This document shows, piece by piece, positions 1 to 10,829 of a DNA stretch of 64,000 nt. The notes under the pieces were generated by a model, which was not told the origin of the DNA, did no database searches, and saw only the letters and a program-made list of their open reading frames with translations. The position numbers and the translations under genes are program-made. This stretch comes from Mastigias papua (lineage: Eukaryota > Cnidaria > Scyphozoa > Rhizostomeae > Mastigiidae). The stretch is taken from contig OZ025269.1 of NCBI GenBank assembly GCA_964019165.1, positions 4,217,587-4,281,586 of the forward strand, in the 5' to 3' direction. Position 1 is the stretch's first letter. Every line of letters starts with the position of its first letter.

Positions 1-3000
1 TCATTTGCTCTTCAGCCAAATGGGACATCTCTCTGCAAAACTTGCATCTGTATTTGACAGATTTGCTGATTTTATTCCCTTTCAGAACCCAGTACTTTCT
101 CCTCACTTTGGCTGTTGTCGTTGCTACACCCGAATGCCCAAACTGATGCACCTGTCTTATAATCAATAGCGAGATTCTATGCTCGTTTGGCAGAAGCACT
201 GGATGTTTCATGTCATAGGATACTATTGCTTTGTCGACTCTGCCTCCGACCCTGATAATTCCCTTTTCGTCTGTGAATGGACTCAGTGACTTAAATTCGC
301 CTTTCTTCACCCTATCATGTAATAACTTTTGCGCGTCTTTAATCAAAAATATCTCTGCTTCATGTAGTTCTTCAGGTGTTAAGTACTTCCTTTCAGAATT
401 TGATCTGTATTGTCGTAATCTGATATTCTTTGCTAGTCTCTTTATCCATGCTATGACTCGGATTAGTTTTCTCCAACTTGAAAATCTCTCATAGTCAATT
501 AAGCTTTCAGCCCCTACAAAGTTAACTGAACCAACATTCTTTACATGACGACGCTCTTCATCTTCTTTCAATGGCATGGATGTAGATTTCACTTGCCAAA
601 ACTCTTCTGGTAATCTTAGGAATTCTGGGCCATTCATCCATCTTCCACTCAGTTCTTGCACACTGATTCCTCTTGATAGGTCGTCAGCTACATTGTCTTC
701 ACTTGATATGTGTCTCCATTGATTTGGATTCGAATTGCTCTGAATTTCCCCTATTCTTGCTGACACAAATGGCTTGTAATTGCGTGAATGGCTTTGAATC
801 CAGCCGAGTGTTATCATGCTATCGGTAAAGAACGTTATTCCATTGAAATTTATTCTAGACTCTTCTTGGATTGTCTTTGCCAATCGTGACGCGAGAACAG
901 CAGCTTGCAATTCTAGTCGTGGTATTGTTAGCTGTTTCAGAGGTGCCACTCTTGATTTTGCAGTGATAAATCTTACATCGAATCTCCCATCTTTAGTTTT
1001 CTGACGAATGTAAGCACAAGCACCAAAAGCCTCTTGTGATGCGTCTGAAAATATGCATAAAGAAGGTCTTTCTGCAGCATCAGCTGTCATCAGAGATCTC
1101 TTAAAGCAAATGTTGTTTATGTTCTTCATTTCCATGAACAGTTCAACCCAATCACTTTGTAGTTCTTGTGGAATTTCATCATCCCAGTCAATTCCAATTT
1201 GCCACAGCTTTTGTAGGCCAATTTTCAATCTAATAATGAACGCAGCAGCAAATCCAATAGGATCATAGATCTTTGCAATTTCACTTAACAAGTTTCTTTT
1301 AGTCATCTTCAACTCCTTGAAATGCTCATTTTCATCATTTGGACTCGTTAATTTCGACTCAATTTGACATGATAATGTGTCAGCCTCTCTGTTCCAAGAT
1401 ATTCCAAGTACCTTTTCTTCCACATTACCTTTCAGTTCATTTGCATCTTGATTCTCCTCATTCAGAATTTTGTTTGACATCCAACCTTTCACTTGAAAAC
1501 CTCCACTCTTTAGGACAATGTCAATGTCCTCTGCAAGTTTTTTTGCCTCTTCTACTGTTTCCACAGATTCGCAAATATCGTCCATGTATACGTTTTCTGT
1601 AAGCACCTTAGCTGCCTCTGGCTTCAGATTTTTACTCTCCTGTGCTGTCTTTCTCAATGCAATCTGTGCCATTGCGGGAGCAGGTTTGTCACCGAACGTT
1701 AGTACCGTCTTTACATACACATCTGGCTCTCTTTCTGTTTCACAGTTACGCCAAAGGAATCTGTGTACATGCTGATCTTTCTCTGGAATCAGTATTCGAT
1801 GATACATCTTTGAAATGTCACCCATCAATGCCACTTGGTTTTCTCTGAAGCGGAGAGCTATTCCAAATATATTGTTTAGCAGATCAGGACCCTTCAGCCA
1901 GTAATCGTTCAGTCTATGACCTGCAAACACTGAAGATGAATTGAATACAATTCTCACAGGTGTGCTTTTCTTGTCTGGTCTCAGCACGGCATGGTGAGGG
2001 ACATAGTGTACAGGACCCGTGTAGTCTCTCATTTCCATTTCTGTTAGTTTTCTCGAGAATTTCATTTCATTCATTTCTTTCATCTGATTGTCATAAGCCT
2101 TTGCATGATCAGGATTCTGCTTCAGTCGTCGCTCTATAGACTCTAAACGCTTAACTGCTAGTTGTTTGTTATCAGGTAGTTCATTTGGATCTCTTTTCCA
2201 TGGATATGACATCATCCATTGGTCTTTGACTTTCACACAAGAATCTTCTATTATCTTGGCTTCATCTCTCTCAACTTGACTCAGTTTATCTGCACTGCAA
2301 ACACACCCTTTTACGTTTACTCCCATTGACTCAGTTGTCCAAAAATCAGTGAGATCAACTGGGACAGCATATTTAACATGAAGAATGTGCATTGCGTCTA
2401 ATTTTTTACCTGGTCTACTCCCAAAAAGTACCCATCCTAGAGGAGAGTGTCGAGCCACAAGATGATCAGCCTGTTTTGTCTCCCCTGAATGCATGTGTGC
2501 ATGATCAATGCCAATCAGTAAATCAACATGGCCTCGTCCTCTGTGGAATTTCTGCCCTTGAAGTCCAAACAGCTCAGAACAACTTGACGTATTGATGGAC
2601 TTTATATCATCACTGATGACTGGAATGCCGATTGCTTTTACTGAGTATTGCCTATTTCCATCAACCGATGAAATCGCTACTGTATACCTTTTGGTCTTTA
2701 TTGTTTCCTCTTCTCCGCCGATTTTCGTAATTGAGACTGTAACATTCTGGCCTTGTAATCCTAGAGTTGCAGCAGTGTCTTGGCGTATCAAGCTGATCTG
2801 TGCACCGGAATCCAATAGCACGTTTGCTCTTTTAAAAAACCCACTTGAATTGGAGAGATTTGCTGAGATAATGGGCAAAACTGCTTCACTTTCGTCAATT
2901 GCTGTAGCAATACCGATCTGAACTGGTTTAGTCTTGTGCAGAAGTTGATGGTGAAAGCTAGTACATTGTATGCCATTGTCAAGTTTGGGGCATTGTTGCC

Positions 3001-4336
3001 TTCTGCTGCAATTTGAAGCCTTATGATCTTTCCCAGCTTTTTTCAAGCAGCTAAAGCAGACTCTATTTTCCTTCGCAATTCTGTAACGATCATCAATGCT
3101 AAGCAGGGCAAATTTCTGACATTGATCTGGCCAGTGTGCAGAGTTCAAACAAATCCAGCATTTATGCCTTGTTGGTAAGTTTCTGCTACTGCTATCAGTA
3201 CTTACATGGTGAACTAAACGTCTCTGAATTGCAGTTGCTCTAATCGGTGCTGTGGCGCGCATGCGTGATTTCATCTCCACAGTCATCCACGACAAAAGTG
3301 CTTGTAATGTTGGAGTCTTCTTTTCTCGCTCTAGTTCTCTCGCCCATATTTTCCTGTCGTCGGCGCACATTTTCTGCTCAATAATCGACAGCATATGACT
3401 ATTGTTCATGTCACTTGGTATTCCAACTTCCTTTAGTGTGTTGTAGCTGCGATTCACAAGGTGCACTAAATCACAGAAACGACCATCCTCGCCATCATTA
3501 AGGGGTTTAAACTTCATAATATCCTGTGTAACTGTATCTGATACGAAGCGCGGGTCACCGTAAATCGCATCCAAATAACTCCATGCAGCCTCATAATCAC
3601 TGCCAATTCCTTTTATCAATTCTAAAGGTTTGTCTTTCAAACATGTGCGCAGCATTGTTATCGCATCCCTCTTAGTATACCTGGCCTCGATTGCATGCTT
3701 GAAGTCAGACCGGAAAATTGCATATTCCCGCACATCACCTGAGAATGACGGCAGTTTCGGTTTTTCTAGCTTAAACCCACAATATTGCTGGTCTTTAATA
3801 GAACTGTCATTATCTTGTCTTCTGTGTTGCCCTTCAGATGCTGGATATTGTTCAGTTTCATCAGTTACGTTAATTGTGTCAACAGTGCCCGCCTCTTCTT
3901 GTATTACACTATTTGCATTCTCATTGACATCAGATACTTGTGGGTTTCCACTGAGGGTTCCATCATGGGGAATTTCCGAACTTTCGGAGGGCTTTTCCAG
4001 TTCTTCATCTTTATTTCCAGTTAATGTATCTTCCGTCATTTTATCAATACAGATTTTCGCCCTAGTTTCAGTTTCCATGAACACATCCTGACATTCTGCA
4101 AGCCATTTCTCTTCCCTATCGTATTCTTCGTCGTCCTCGACTAAACTAGCAAATTCTTCATGCTTTCCGACTAAGTTCTCAAACGCTCCTTGTAGTTTGT
4201 TCAGTATAGCTGTTATTTCTACCCGTGGTCTGTTGTTTGCAATAACGTGCTCTAAAGCTTTCACTGCTCTCGTAAATGCTGCTTTCGCTGTCCTCCTCTC
4301 TACCTTCGCTCGTTTCAACTGTGCTTCGTCGGGCAT
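1..4336 (-). CDS. BEL/Pao LTR retrotransposon Gag-Pol polyprotein (3' end outside window)
   Basis: Reading down from the ATG at 4336-4334, one frame stays open to the left edge (about 1445 codons). I checked the phase at the start, protease, RT and integrase motifs. The order is: Gag with an acidic helical N-terminus; a capsid-like region (KLPSFSGDVREYAIFRSDF, DUF1759 type); cysteine knuckles (CWICLNSAHW..C and CFSCLKK..); an aspartic protease, VLLDSGAQISLI, near residue 509; reverse transcriptase with YMDDI near residue 918; an RNase H-like IFSDASQEAFGACAY segment; and the integrase zinc-binding start HQFGHSGV..CKFC at the edge. This order (RT, RNase H, then integrase) with the A17-type protease is typical of BEL/Pao. 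No frameshift was seen, so the copy looks young. The rest of integrase and the 3' LTR lie outside the window. Confidence 0.95.
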   Translation of the reverse strand, partial: MPDEAQLKRAKVERRTAKAAFTRAVKALEHVIANNRPRVEITAILNKLQGAFENLVGKHEEFASLVEDDEEYDREEKWLAECQDVFMETETRAKICIDKMTEDTLTGNKDEELEKPSESSEIPHDGTLSGNPQVSDVNENANSVIQEEAGTVDTINVTDETEQYPASEGQHRRQDNDSSIKDQQYCGFKLEKPKLPSFSGDVREYAIFRSDFKHAIEARYTKRDAITMLRTCLKDKPLELIKGIGSDYEAAWSYLDAIYGDPRFVSDTVTQDIMKFKPLNDGEDGRFCDLVHLVNRSYNTLKEVGIPSDMNNSHMLSIIEQKMCADDRKIWARELEREKKTPTLQALLSWMTVEMKSRMRATAPIRATAIQRRLVHHVSTDSSSRNLPTRHKCWICLNSAHWPDQCQKFALLSIDDRYRIAKENRVCFSCLKKAGKDHKASNCSRRQQCPKLDNGIQCTSFHHQLLHKTKPVQIGIATAIDESEAVLPIISANLSNSSGFFKRANVLLDSGAQISLIRQDTAATLGLQGQNVTVSITKIGGEEETIKTKRYTVAISSVDGNRQYSVKAIGIPVISDDIKSINTSSCSELFGLQGQKFHRGRGHVDLLIGIDHAHMHSGETKQADHLVARHSPLGWVLFGSRPGKKLDAMHILHVKYAVPVDLTDFWTTESMGVNVKGCVCSADKLSQVERDEAKIIEDSCVKVKDQWMMSYPWKRDPNELPDNKQLAVKRLESIERRLKQNPDHAKAYDNQMKEMNEMKFSRKLTEMEMRDYTGPVHYVPHHAVLRPDKKSTPVRIVFNSSSVFAGHRLNDYWLKGPDLLNNIFGIALRFRENQVALMGDISKMYHRILIPEKDQHVHRFLWRNCETEREPDVYVKTVLTFGDKPAPAMAQIALRKTAQESKNLKPEAAKVLTENVYMDDICESVETVEEAKKLAEDIDIVLKSGGFQVKGWMSNKILNEENQDANELKGNVEEKVLGISWNREADTLSCQIESKLTSPNDENEHFKELKMTKRNLLSEIAKIYDPIGFAAAFIIRLKIGLQKLWQIGIDWDDEIPQELQSDWVELFMEMKNINNICFKRSLMTADAAERPSLCIFSDASQEAFGACAYIRQKTKDGRFDVRFITAKSRVAPLKQLTIPRLELQAAVLASRLAKTIQEESRINFNGITFFTDSMITLGWIQSHSRNYKPFVSARIGEIQSNSNPNQWRHISSEDNVADDLSRGISVQELSGRWMNGPEFLRLPEEFWQVKSTSMPLKEDEERRHVKNVGSVNFVGAESLIDYERFSSWRKLIRVIAWIKRLAKNIRLRQYRSNSERKYLTPEELHEAEIFLIKDAQKLLHDRVKKGEFKSLSPFTDEKGIIRVGGRVDKAIVSYDMKHPVLLPNEHRISLLIIRQVHQFGHSGVATTTAKVRRKYWVLKGNKISKSVKYRCKFCREMSHLAEEQM

Positions 4337-4408
4337 TTTCTTATCCAGATGCTTCGACGAATCATTAAATCGAATTTTGTGTATCGTTATACAGATAAAG
4401 GACTCCAA
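4337..4408 (-). promoter_or_regulatory. BEL/Pao leader with candidate primer-binding site
   Basis: This is a short leader between the candidate 5' LTR and the Gag ATG. On the element strand it opens with TGGAGTCC one base after the LTR's terminal CA, where a tRNA primer-binding site would sit. I did not identify the matching tRNA. Confidence 0.4.
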
Positions 4409-4839
4409 TGAAACACTGGATCGTATAAACTAATAAGCTAATAATCTATTCGATCTGAAATAAAGTGAATAAAAATACAAATTAGTAAAATGTAAATCTC
4501 TGGCCTAGTGTAACAGCAATAAACATAACGAACGGAAATAAAACAAAACATGAACTAGCGAGGACAATCAATATATAAACTTACTTAATGGTGATTCCGT
4601 AGAAGTCCTTTATAATTATCATTAATAACAGCAGTAATCAGACTTATTCCTCGTATCTTGCTTCCCGTGTAGCACAACGTTTTTTAACAACACGCGCTCT
4701 GAGTGTCCAAATATGGAAATCATCAATCATAATCATAATTAGAGTTCATTCAAGGAAACAGCCACGCCCTTTTCATAGCTGCCAATCCTCAGGGAATATG
4801 AATCCTACTGGCTAGTACTGTGAAAAAGATGCTATGACA
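4409..4839 (-). repeat. Candidate 5' LTR of the BEL/Pao element
   Basis: On the element strand the interval starts TGTCATAG and ends TGTTTCA, so it has the usual TG...CA ends, and it is followed by the primer-site-like TGGAGTCC. Its length (431 bp) is normal for BEL LTRs. The partner LTR and the target duplication lie outside the window, so the right boundary is inferred from the TG/CA rule only. Confidence 0.42.
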
Positions 4840-4879
4840 GAGAGTACTCCTTTTGTAGTCATGTCTTGTCATGCGATAT

Positions 4880-4985
4880 GTAGAAAAAAGATGGATTCTT
4901 TAAAGGAGGGCTGAGCCCCCCTAAAATATCCAAAATTTTAAGGATGGGGCTGAGCCCCCTAAGCCCCCCTCCACGACACCCCTGC
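4880..4985. mobile_element. Fragment of a hAT-like element (one terminus)
   Basis: A C-run-rich segment repeats GGGCTGAGCCCCC twice and ends ..CCACGACACCCCTG. Read from the other strand this is CAGGGGTGTCGTGG, a common hAT-type terminal inverted repeat. The opposite terminus was not found here. The BEL element may have inserted into this one, placing the other end left of the window. Confidence 0.35.
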
Positions 4986-4987
4986 TC

Positions 4988-5335
4988 TGTAGTCCCGAAT
5001 AAGCGTCCCCCGCTTATTAATTTTTTAAAAAACTTCCACCCAGGACATTCCAGATCCCCCGTTTATTATTTCTGCATCTGTAATTCGATCGAGTATAAAG
5101 GAACATAAGAACTCGTGCTCTTTCATGTATAAAGGATTGTTGATAATAAATAATAATAATAATATTAATTCATTTTGCTTACAGTTGAAATGAGTTGTCA
5201 AAATCATCCATAGCTATTATACTTAGTGAAATCTCCCACCCACCCCGGTTATCCCAACCCCCTCCCGCTTAGTACAATTATAGGAAATTTCCAACCTCCT
5301 ACTATTCCAAACCCTCCGCCTACTCCAGACTGTCG
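4988..5335 (+). repeat. Dispersed repeat, copy A
   Basis: This segment shares a collinear, diverged sequence with 31344-31640 in the same orientation. Shared landmarks include GTCCCGA..CGTCCCC at the start, TTTATTATTT, TACAGTTGAA, CATCCAT(A/G)GCTAT, ACTTAGTGAAAT and CCTACTATTCCAA. It has no recognisable coding content. The family is not known to me. Confidence 0.6.
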
Positions 5336-5370
5336 AACGATCATCACACTATAAAAAAAGAGTACCAGGG

Positions 5371-5772
5371 ATGAAAATTAGAGAAGCTATACAGAAAACT
5401 GGGCAAAATGATAGTAACGTCATCATTATACGCGCATCAACAAATACTGTATGGAAAACGAGACCAGAAGAATTGAGCAAGGAAGTATTGGAAACGCTAG
5501 AAAAGATCCATAAAAGTAATCCTTGTACAAAGATGGCCTATTCTGCAGCATTTAGACGTAAAGATTCGCATGGATTAAACACCAAGATCTGCCAAGTTAA
5601 CAAAAATTTATCGGAGGAAATACTAATGCATGACTTTGACATTATTCTAAATGAAAACATCTTATTTAATAACTTAAAAAATGAGGGTTTGCATTTAAAC
5701 GAAGGAGGGGTAAGGAAATTTGCAGGGAACTTGATACAGTTTATTAAGTACTTTTCAGAATTCCAAATGTAA
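5371..5772 (+). pseudogene. SGNH/GDSL-esterase-like fragment of a LINE
   Basis: A 133-codon open frame ends with a block containing GLHLNEGGVRKFAGN. This is the C-terminal DxxH-type block (here GLHLN) of SGNH hydrolases carried in some CR1/L2-type LINEs. The N-terminal GDS block is not visible, so the piece is truncated. It lies directly upstream of LINE endonuclease and RT remnants on the same strand, so I read it as part of that element and not as a host enzyme. An independent esterase gene is much less likely. Confidence 0.6.
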
Positions 5773-5775
5773 AAA

Positions 5776-6980
5776 GTGATAACAACTTACACAAGGGTAG
5801 TTACCAATAGTAATGATAAAAGTACGAAAGCAACAAGCAAATCGCTATTAGACCATTCCTCTACTTCAAAAGCAAGGTATAGTCTTAAGGCTGATGTTTT
5901 AGAAACAGGGGTGGTGGAACACTATTTGATATATGGTATAAGGAAAATAAATGATTGGCGAATATAAAAACCAGTTATATCACCAAAGATAGTTGAATCT
6001 CGGAATATGAGAAAGTATGACAAATCTCTATTCGAAGAGGACCTAAAAAATCGAATGGAGAACCATCCTTGATACTTTTACTGATGATCCATCTGGTATG
6101 GCGAGCACATTTCAGGAAATATTTAACTCTGTCTTTGATGCGCATACACCGATTAAAAAACGAAGGGTTAAAACAGAGTTTGCTCTATGGCTTACCCCAA
6201 ATATAAGCAAGGCGATGGAAGCACGAGATAGGTTCAAAAAATAGCTACTCGTATTCCTGAATAAGCAAGCAGCGCTGATCACTACGTGAGAATATGGATA
6301 AGAACAAAATGAACTTTGCCATATTCCTAGATTTAAGAAAAGCCTTTGACACAGTGGATCATAACATACTTATAAAGAAGCTCACTTCTTATGGGATTGC
6401 AGACCGAGCAGGTAGTTGGTCTGAACCTTATCTAACAAACAGAACCCAGTTCTGTACTTTGAATGGGAACAAATCAAAGCCACGTAACGCTACATGAGGT
6501 ATACCTCAGGGCTCTTGTTTGGGCCCCCTTCTATTCATAGTTTAATCAAATTACTTTGAAAATAGCCTTCAATATTCATAAGTCATCATCTATGCAGATG
6601 ACAAAAATGTGACAGTTGCATCTAAAAACATAGAGAGATTGATAGATGATGCAAGTCAGGAGATGCTAAATCTTTCCGAGTGGATGAGAATTAACAAACT
6701 CAGTCCGAACCTTCAAAAAAGCGAATTTATGGTTATAGGGCATCCATTCAAAACCAAACACCCTAGCCTCCCTGAGAACCTGGTGCATAATAACCATAGC
6801 ATAAAAAGAGTAATGCAAACAAAGTCCCTAGGATTGATTGTTGATGAGAACCTTTAATGGGAAGGTCAAGTCAACCGTAACTCTGCCCAGATATCTCCCA
6901 AGAAATATGCAAACCAAGGTCTAATTTTTCATCTTACAATACGAGAAATAGCGAAAATCTCCAGATTCCTTAGCATAGCA
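5776..6980 (+). pseudogene. Decayed CR1/L2-like LINE: endonuclease end and reverse transcriptase
   Basis: The first part (5776-5964) ends like a LINE apurinic endonuclease, with VVEHYLIYGIRK in place of the usual SDHxLI. It is followed by linker sequence (SRNMRKYDKSLFEEDL, then PSGMASTFQEIFNSVFDAH). RT blocks follow: FAIFLDLRKAFDTVDHNIL near 6309; GIPQGSCLGPLLF near 6500, reached only by crossing a stop; YADDKNVTVAS near 6592; LSEWMRINKLSPN; and SLGLIVDENL. Several stop codons and small indels break the frame, and part of the endonuclease-RT linker is deleted. The copy is dead. Confidence 0.85.
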
Positions 6981-7310
6981 CTGAGCACTATGTAAAAGTT
7001 GGTGCACCACAAGGTTCATATCTTGGTCCCCTTCTTTTTTCCTTGTCGATGTCAATGATCTACCATGCAGTGTCAAAAATTCAACTGTGTCAAAGTATGC
7101 TGATGATACCAGCCTCTCATATAAGTCTAAGGCCCTAACTCAGCTGAATAAAGCTGTGAACGACGATCTCAAAGCCTTGAATCCTTGTTAAAGGGAAATA
7201 AGATATCGCTAAATGTTTCAAAAACTCACACAATGCTGATTTCCTCCAAATCAAACCAAATACCTCTCATAAATTCCAATGAAAAGCTCAGTATTAAAGT
7301 AAGGCAAAAG
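6981..7310 (+). pseudogene. Second LINE reverse-transcriptase fragment
   Basis: RT blocks appear again directly after the preceding element's RT: VGAPQGSYLGPLLF, a frame slip, then VNDLPCSVKNSTVSKYADDTSL and KGNKISLNVSKTHTMLISS. Because the PQG and YADD blocks recur, this is a separate insertion from a different LINE lineage and not the rest of the first. It has frameshifts and a stop. Confidence 0.75.
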
Positions 7311-7800
7311 CCGGCTTGCGGGTATTATTCAAACATTGCTTTTCAACTAGTTTTGGGAAGATTCAGTGGGCGATGGCCAGGCAGCCCAGCCGGCCAGTCT
7401 TACTCAGATCCCAGTGAAAAGCCTGCTTTGTAGATTTCTAACATTTAGATTTCTGATCAATATGATATAGTCTTTCTTATGACACTGGATTATATCGACA
7501 ATTCTATGGACTCATTTTGTAGTCGTTCTTGTACTCCAATTCATTACGAAAGTTATCCGCATTTAGTAAAGAACATATTCACCTGGTTTCACGGCAGAAA
7601 ATCATCATTAGCATCATCATCAATTTATTTACAGTTGGCTATTTGTTCTACTTAGCTAAAGAAGAAGCAAATTAAGGCCAACTATTGCTAAAACTAAAAA
7701 ACACACAATTACAAATAATTATCGAATGCAAAACTAATCCAAAAATCCTAAATCCTTAAAAAAAACATTGCACAATATGCAGTTGCAAGAAAATCTATCC
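7311..7800. other. No gene recognised
   Basis: This is AT-rich sequence with one GC-rich patch at about 7310-7425. No coding frame or repeat structure could be identified. Confidence 0.5.
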
Positions 7801-8110
7801 TACTAGTTTATTCTTCTTTTTAATTCTTGCAAAGTGTCACAGTCTTTCAAACTATTGGGGAGTGAGGACCATAAGGAGCAGCTTCTAAACAGAATATTTT
7901 CTGTGCCATATATTGTTGTGCTTACTTTCGGCAGTTGCAAATGATATAGATTTCGCCGGCTATAATAGCAATTTTTTTGCAAAGACATCCTTCATAAAAG
8001 TTGGATTAAGGTCGTTCATTGTCCTCAATATTTCCATCATATGCAACTGTAAATTGCGTAGATGAATAGTTAGCGATTTTATTTAGATTATCTGCAATAT
8101 TATTTCCACT
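7801..8110 (-). pseudogene. LINE ORF2 C-terminal fragment
   Basis: Reading the minus strand gives, across one small frame slip, IHLRNLQLHMMEILRTMNDL, then NPTFMKDVF and then the open stretch at 7988-7803 with LPKVSTTIYGTENILF and CSLWSSLPNSLKD. This is the conserved tail downstream of RT in CR1/L2-like LINEs, truncated before the final cysteine motif. It has opposite polarity to the LINE pieces at 5.4-7.3 kb, so it is a separate insertion. Confidence 0.7.
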
Positions 8111-8370
8111 ACTTTTGCGTGCAATTCGCAAAACTCTGGCAACAAACATGTTGACCTAGGAGGACCACACCCGTGCAGTCCAGTTTGAGCTACTATTCAA
8201 AACAATACGCTAAAGCTAATTTGGATAGCAAGCGTTATTCTAAGCTTGATTCCCTGCCTTTTCTTGGAGTTGGACAAAGATAACTGGAGCTGCAACAAAT
8301 AATGCATTTGGAAAAAGGTTTTAAATGGAAGCTAAGGAAAACTTGGGAGTAAACTCCAGCGCACACAAGA

Positions 8371-8642
8371 TTTTTGTCGCTGGCAACAAAGATTTGTTGT
8401 CGTCAACATTACATGTTTTCCTCACGTAGCAAGACTTTTGTTTCTCGAATTTTCTTAATTGGAAGAAAGTCAACTGAAGCACGTGTTTCGAGAAGTCATT
8501 CTGATTGGTTGTAGCATTCTAATCATATTCTTACAAAATAAGATTTTGATCGTTTGTTGTCAGCGACGAAGACAGAAATCAAACAAGTTTAATACAAAAA
8601 GATCTTCGCCAGTGAAAAAATCTTCCTTGCCAGCGACAAAAA
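8371..8642. mobile_element. Inverted-repeat (MITE-like) element
   Basis: Exact 16-bp inverted arms, TTTTTGTCGCTGGCAA at 8371-8386 and its reverse complement at 8627-8642, bound about 270 bp. Weaker secondary pairing of the same motif lies inside. No clear target duplication was seen and there is no coding content. Confidence 0.6.
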
Positions 8643-9305
8643 CATAAGACCCATACAATTTAATTGGCAGTGGTAACTTCGTAGAAGAGACAGTTTCCTA
8701 ACAATTCGATTTTCAACTGGACTTGCAAATTTCATTTAGAATAATCCCTGTTGGATGGCAGCCCCAACAGAGTACATCAAAAATACCACATTAGCCAACT
8801 CACAAACACTATATTTCACATCACAAACACGTTTACGTCACTTTTCGGGTGCAAACTCTGTTCAAATGAAAACCATAGGCTATAGTAACTATCATATTTC
8901 ACCTGATATACAGTTTAGCTTGGGTTTTCTTTTTCGATGTTTTCAATTTTGTTTACTATCCGTTGTACACTGATAATTCACACCTGTGCATTCTCTGTAA
9001 GACTTACCTTTCTTTTCCTATTCTCAATGGATTTCCGATATAATTCACTTCTGCAAACTCAAACTCTCCATAATGTTCGCTGCTTTAGAGCCTTCTTCTT
9101 GTCTTATATATGAGATTTGGAATCAAGATTGAGTTTGTCACAAAACAATTACATTCTTATTGTATTCGTCTACCAAAATATGACAGTAGAAGCCATCGAT
9201 GCCAATAATATGGAACAAAAGTCTTAAGAATAAAAATTTCAACAAAATTCCCATCTAACATGAACAATTCTTTGCAAATGCTCATGAAAATCTGGAAGCA
9301 CAAAC
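8643..9305. other. No gene recognised
   Basis: AT-rich spacer. The short open frame at 8755-8973 has no recognisable domain, and I do not support it as a gene. Confidence 0.5.
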
Positions 9306-9675
9306 CAAAGTAATGCCCCGTTTACATGAAACCGGGTTAGAAGCCAACTCGGGCCAGCTCGTTTCACAATCGGAAAGTTCCTATCAAATTTGCTAAATGC
9401 ATGACCCCGGGTTGGTTACTTCGAAGCGTTTACTCGACTCGGAGTGAGCTGAACCGCCATTACATGGAAAAACTTTGCAAAAGTCCAACCCGCCTCACCG
9501 GGCCAGCTCTACTCTGAGAAGAGCCACCCGCCAAGGCGGGTTCACCAGGGATGGCTACTGCGTTCACGTAAAAGGTTGAAGAGAGTAGGCTGGAGAAAGG
9601 TTGACCCTCTTCGCCCGTCTGGAGCCAGCCCGGGTTCGTGCTGGCAAGGGTTAACTCTGGCCAAGATCAGGGTAT
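9306..9675. repeat. GC-rich repeat-like island (GTTTACATG type)
   Basis: This is a sharply GC-richer block in AT-rich surroundings. Motifs such as CCGTTTACATGAAACCGGG, GTTTACTCG and CCCGGGTT recur, in the style of non-autonomous elements whose ends read GTTTACA. Neither boundaries nor a target duplication could be fixed. Confidence 0.35.
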
Positions 9676-10829
9676 AAGCTATCAGCAATCTTTATCATTA
9701 ATTGACCAAACAAACAAGAATACACAACCTATTTTAAATCATATTATCAATTGTACTTCAATAGAGACCATGTAAATAGTCCCACTTATGATCAGCAATC
9801 TTGATGTTAGAACACGAATTGACAATCAACTAAGGGGAATTTCACTATCTTGACGAAAACAATGATATATAATGACGACAATTGAAAAGTAAGAAACACG
9901 AACGAGAACTTCTCATAGAGTTGTTTGTGCTAGATTACAGACAAATGACAGCAAAGTTGCCCACGAGGTAATTCAAAACATATTGCACGCACGAAATAAA
10001 TCTGCTGTAGCAGCAAATAAGAGTATTTCATTAATAATACATGACATCTTCGAATCAGCTCCAGCGGTGGTTTTCGCCTATAAAAGTAAATGCAATCACA
10101 GGGGCTTTTATGTTCAATAGAAATCAAAGGAGACACTGCACAGGAAACTAAGACGTCACGATATTAACAGGATGAGCAGGTATCATCGACATATCTCCAC
10201 TTCACCAACCAGTATGATGAAGACTCTCTAAAAGTTTTTTAAAGGGGAATGCCTAATCATCAGCTATAGCTGCCATGGTTAGATTACTATCGCTGGCCTA
10301 ACGGTTCATCTATTAATTTACGTCACAGAAATTGATGATGGTCGTGAAAATAGCAAAGCACAAGTCGTGAACCAAGCTCAGCTACTTTCTTTGATGATCA
10401 GCGAGTACTGCCATACCGATAGAGACCAGTACTTGATTGCCTACCAAACAAGGTGCTCTGGTGAAAACAAGCATATATACAAATGACTTAGGAGTCGAAA
10501 TCGAATTCGAAAGATCTCTCGAACAACTCACGGGATTTAAAGGCAAGTTATAATTTTCTGTTGCTGCTTTTCTTCTGAAGCAAGGGAGATTTTCAGCGCC
10601 CCTTGCCAAAGCATTAACGAGACCTTGCGTGATCTATTCAAGAGTAACATAGCAGTTCAAGGTCGTATCTTTATACGGTAATAAACAGGTTGTCTTTTAA
10701 CTTGGCAAAATGCTCTTTCCCTATTCTCACGACAGTGAGAAAGAGCCTATAGATTAGTTTGAAAATAGATCTACAAAGAAGCAGATTTGAATTGCAATAC
10801 CGGGTGTAAAGATCTGAGATTGTTTGCAA
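9676..10829. other. Region upstream of the PHR-like exon; no exon confirmed
   Basis: If the PHR-like exon belongs to a spliced gene, its earlier exons should lie here or further left. A 76-codon stretch without ATG (9893-10120) is open but matches nothing I recognise. No BTB or BACK exon could be read. Confidence 0.4.

Noticed and set aside
2788..2982. 64-codon minus-strand frame
   Set aside because: It is out of phase with, and inside, the BEL/Pao polyprotein.
231..4433. Many plus-strand open frames over the left 4.4 kb
   Set aside because: They are antisense shadows of the minus-strand BEL/Pao Gag-Pol frame.
9893..10120. 76-codon ATG-less open stretch upstream of the PHR-like exon
   Set aside because: No domain, no convincing splice sites, and length within chance for this composition.
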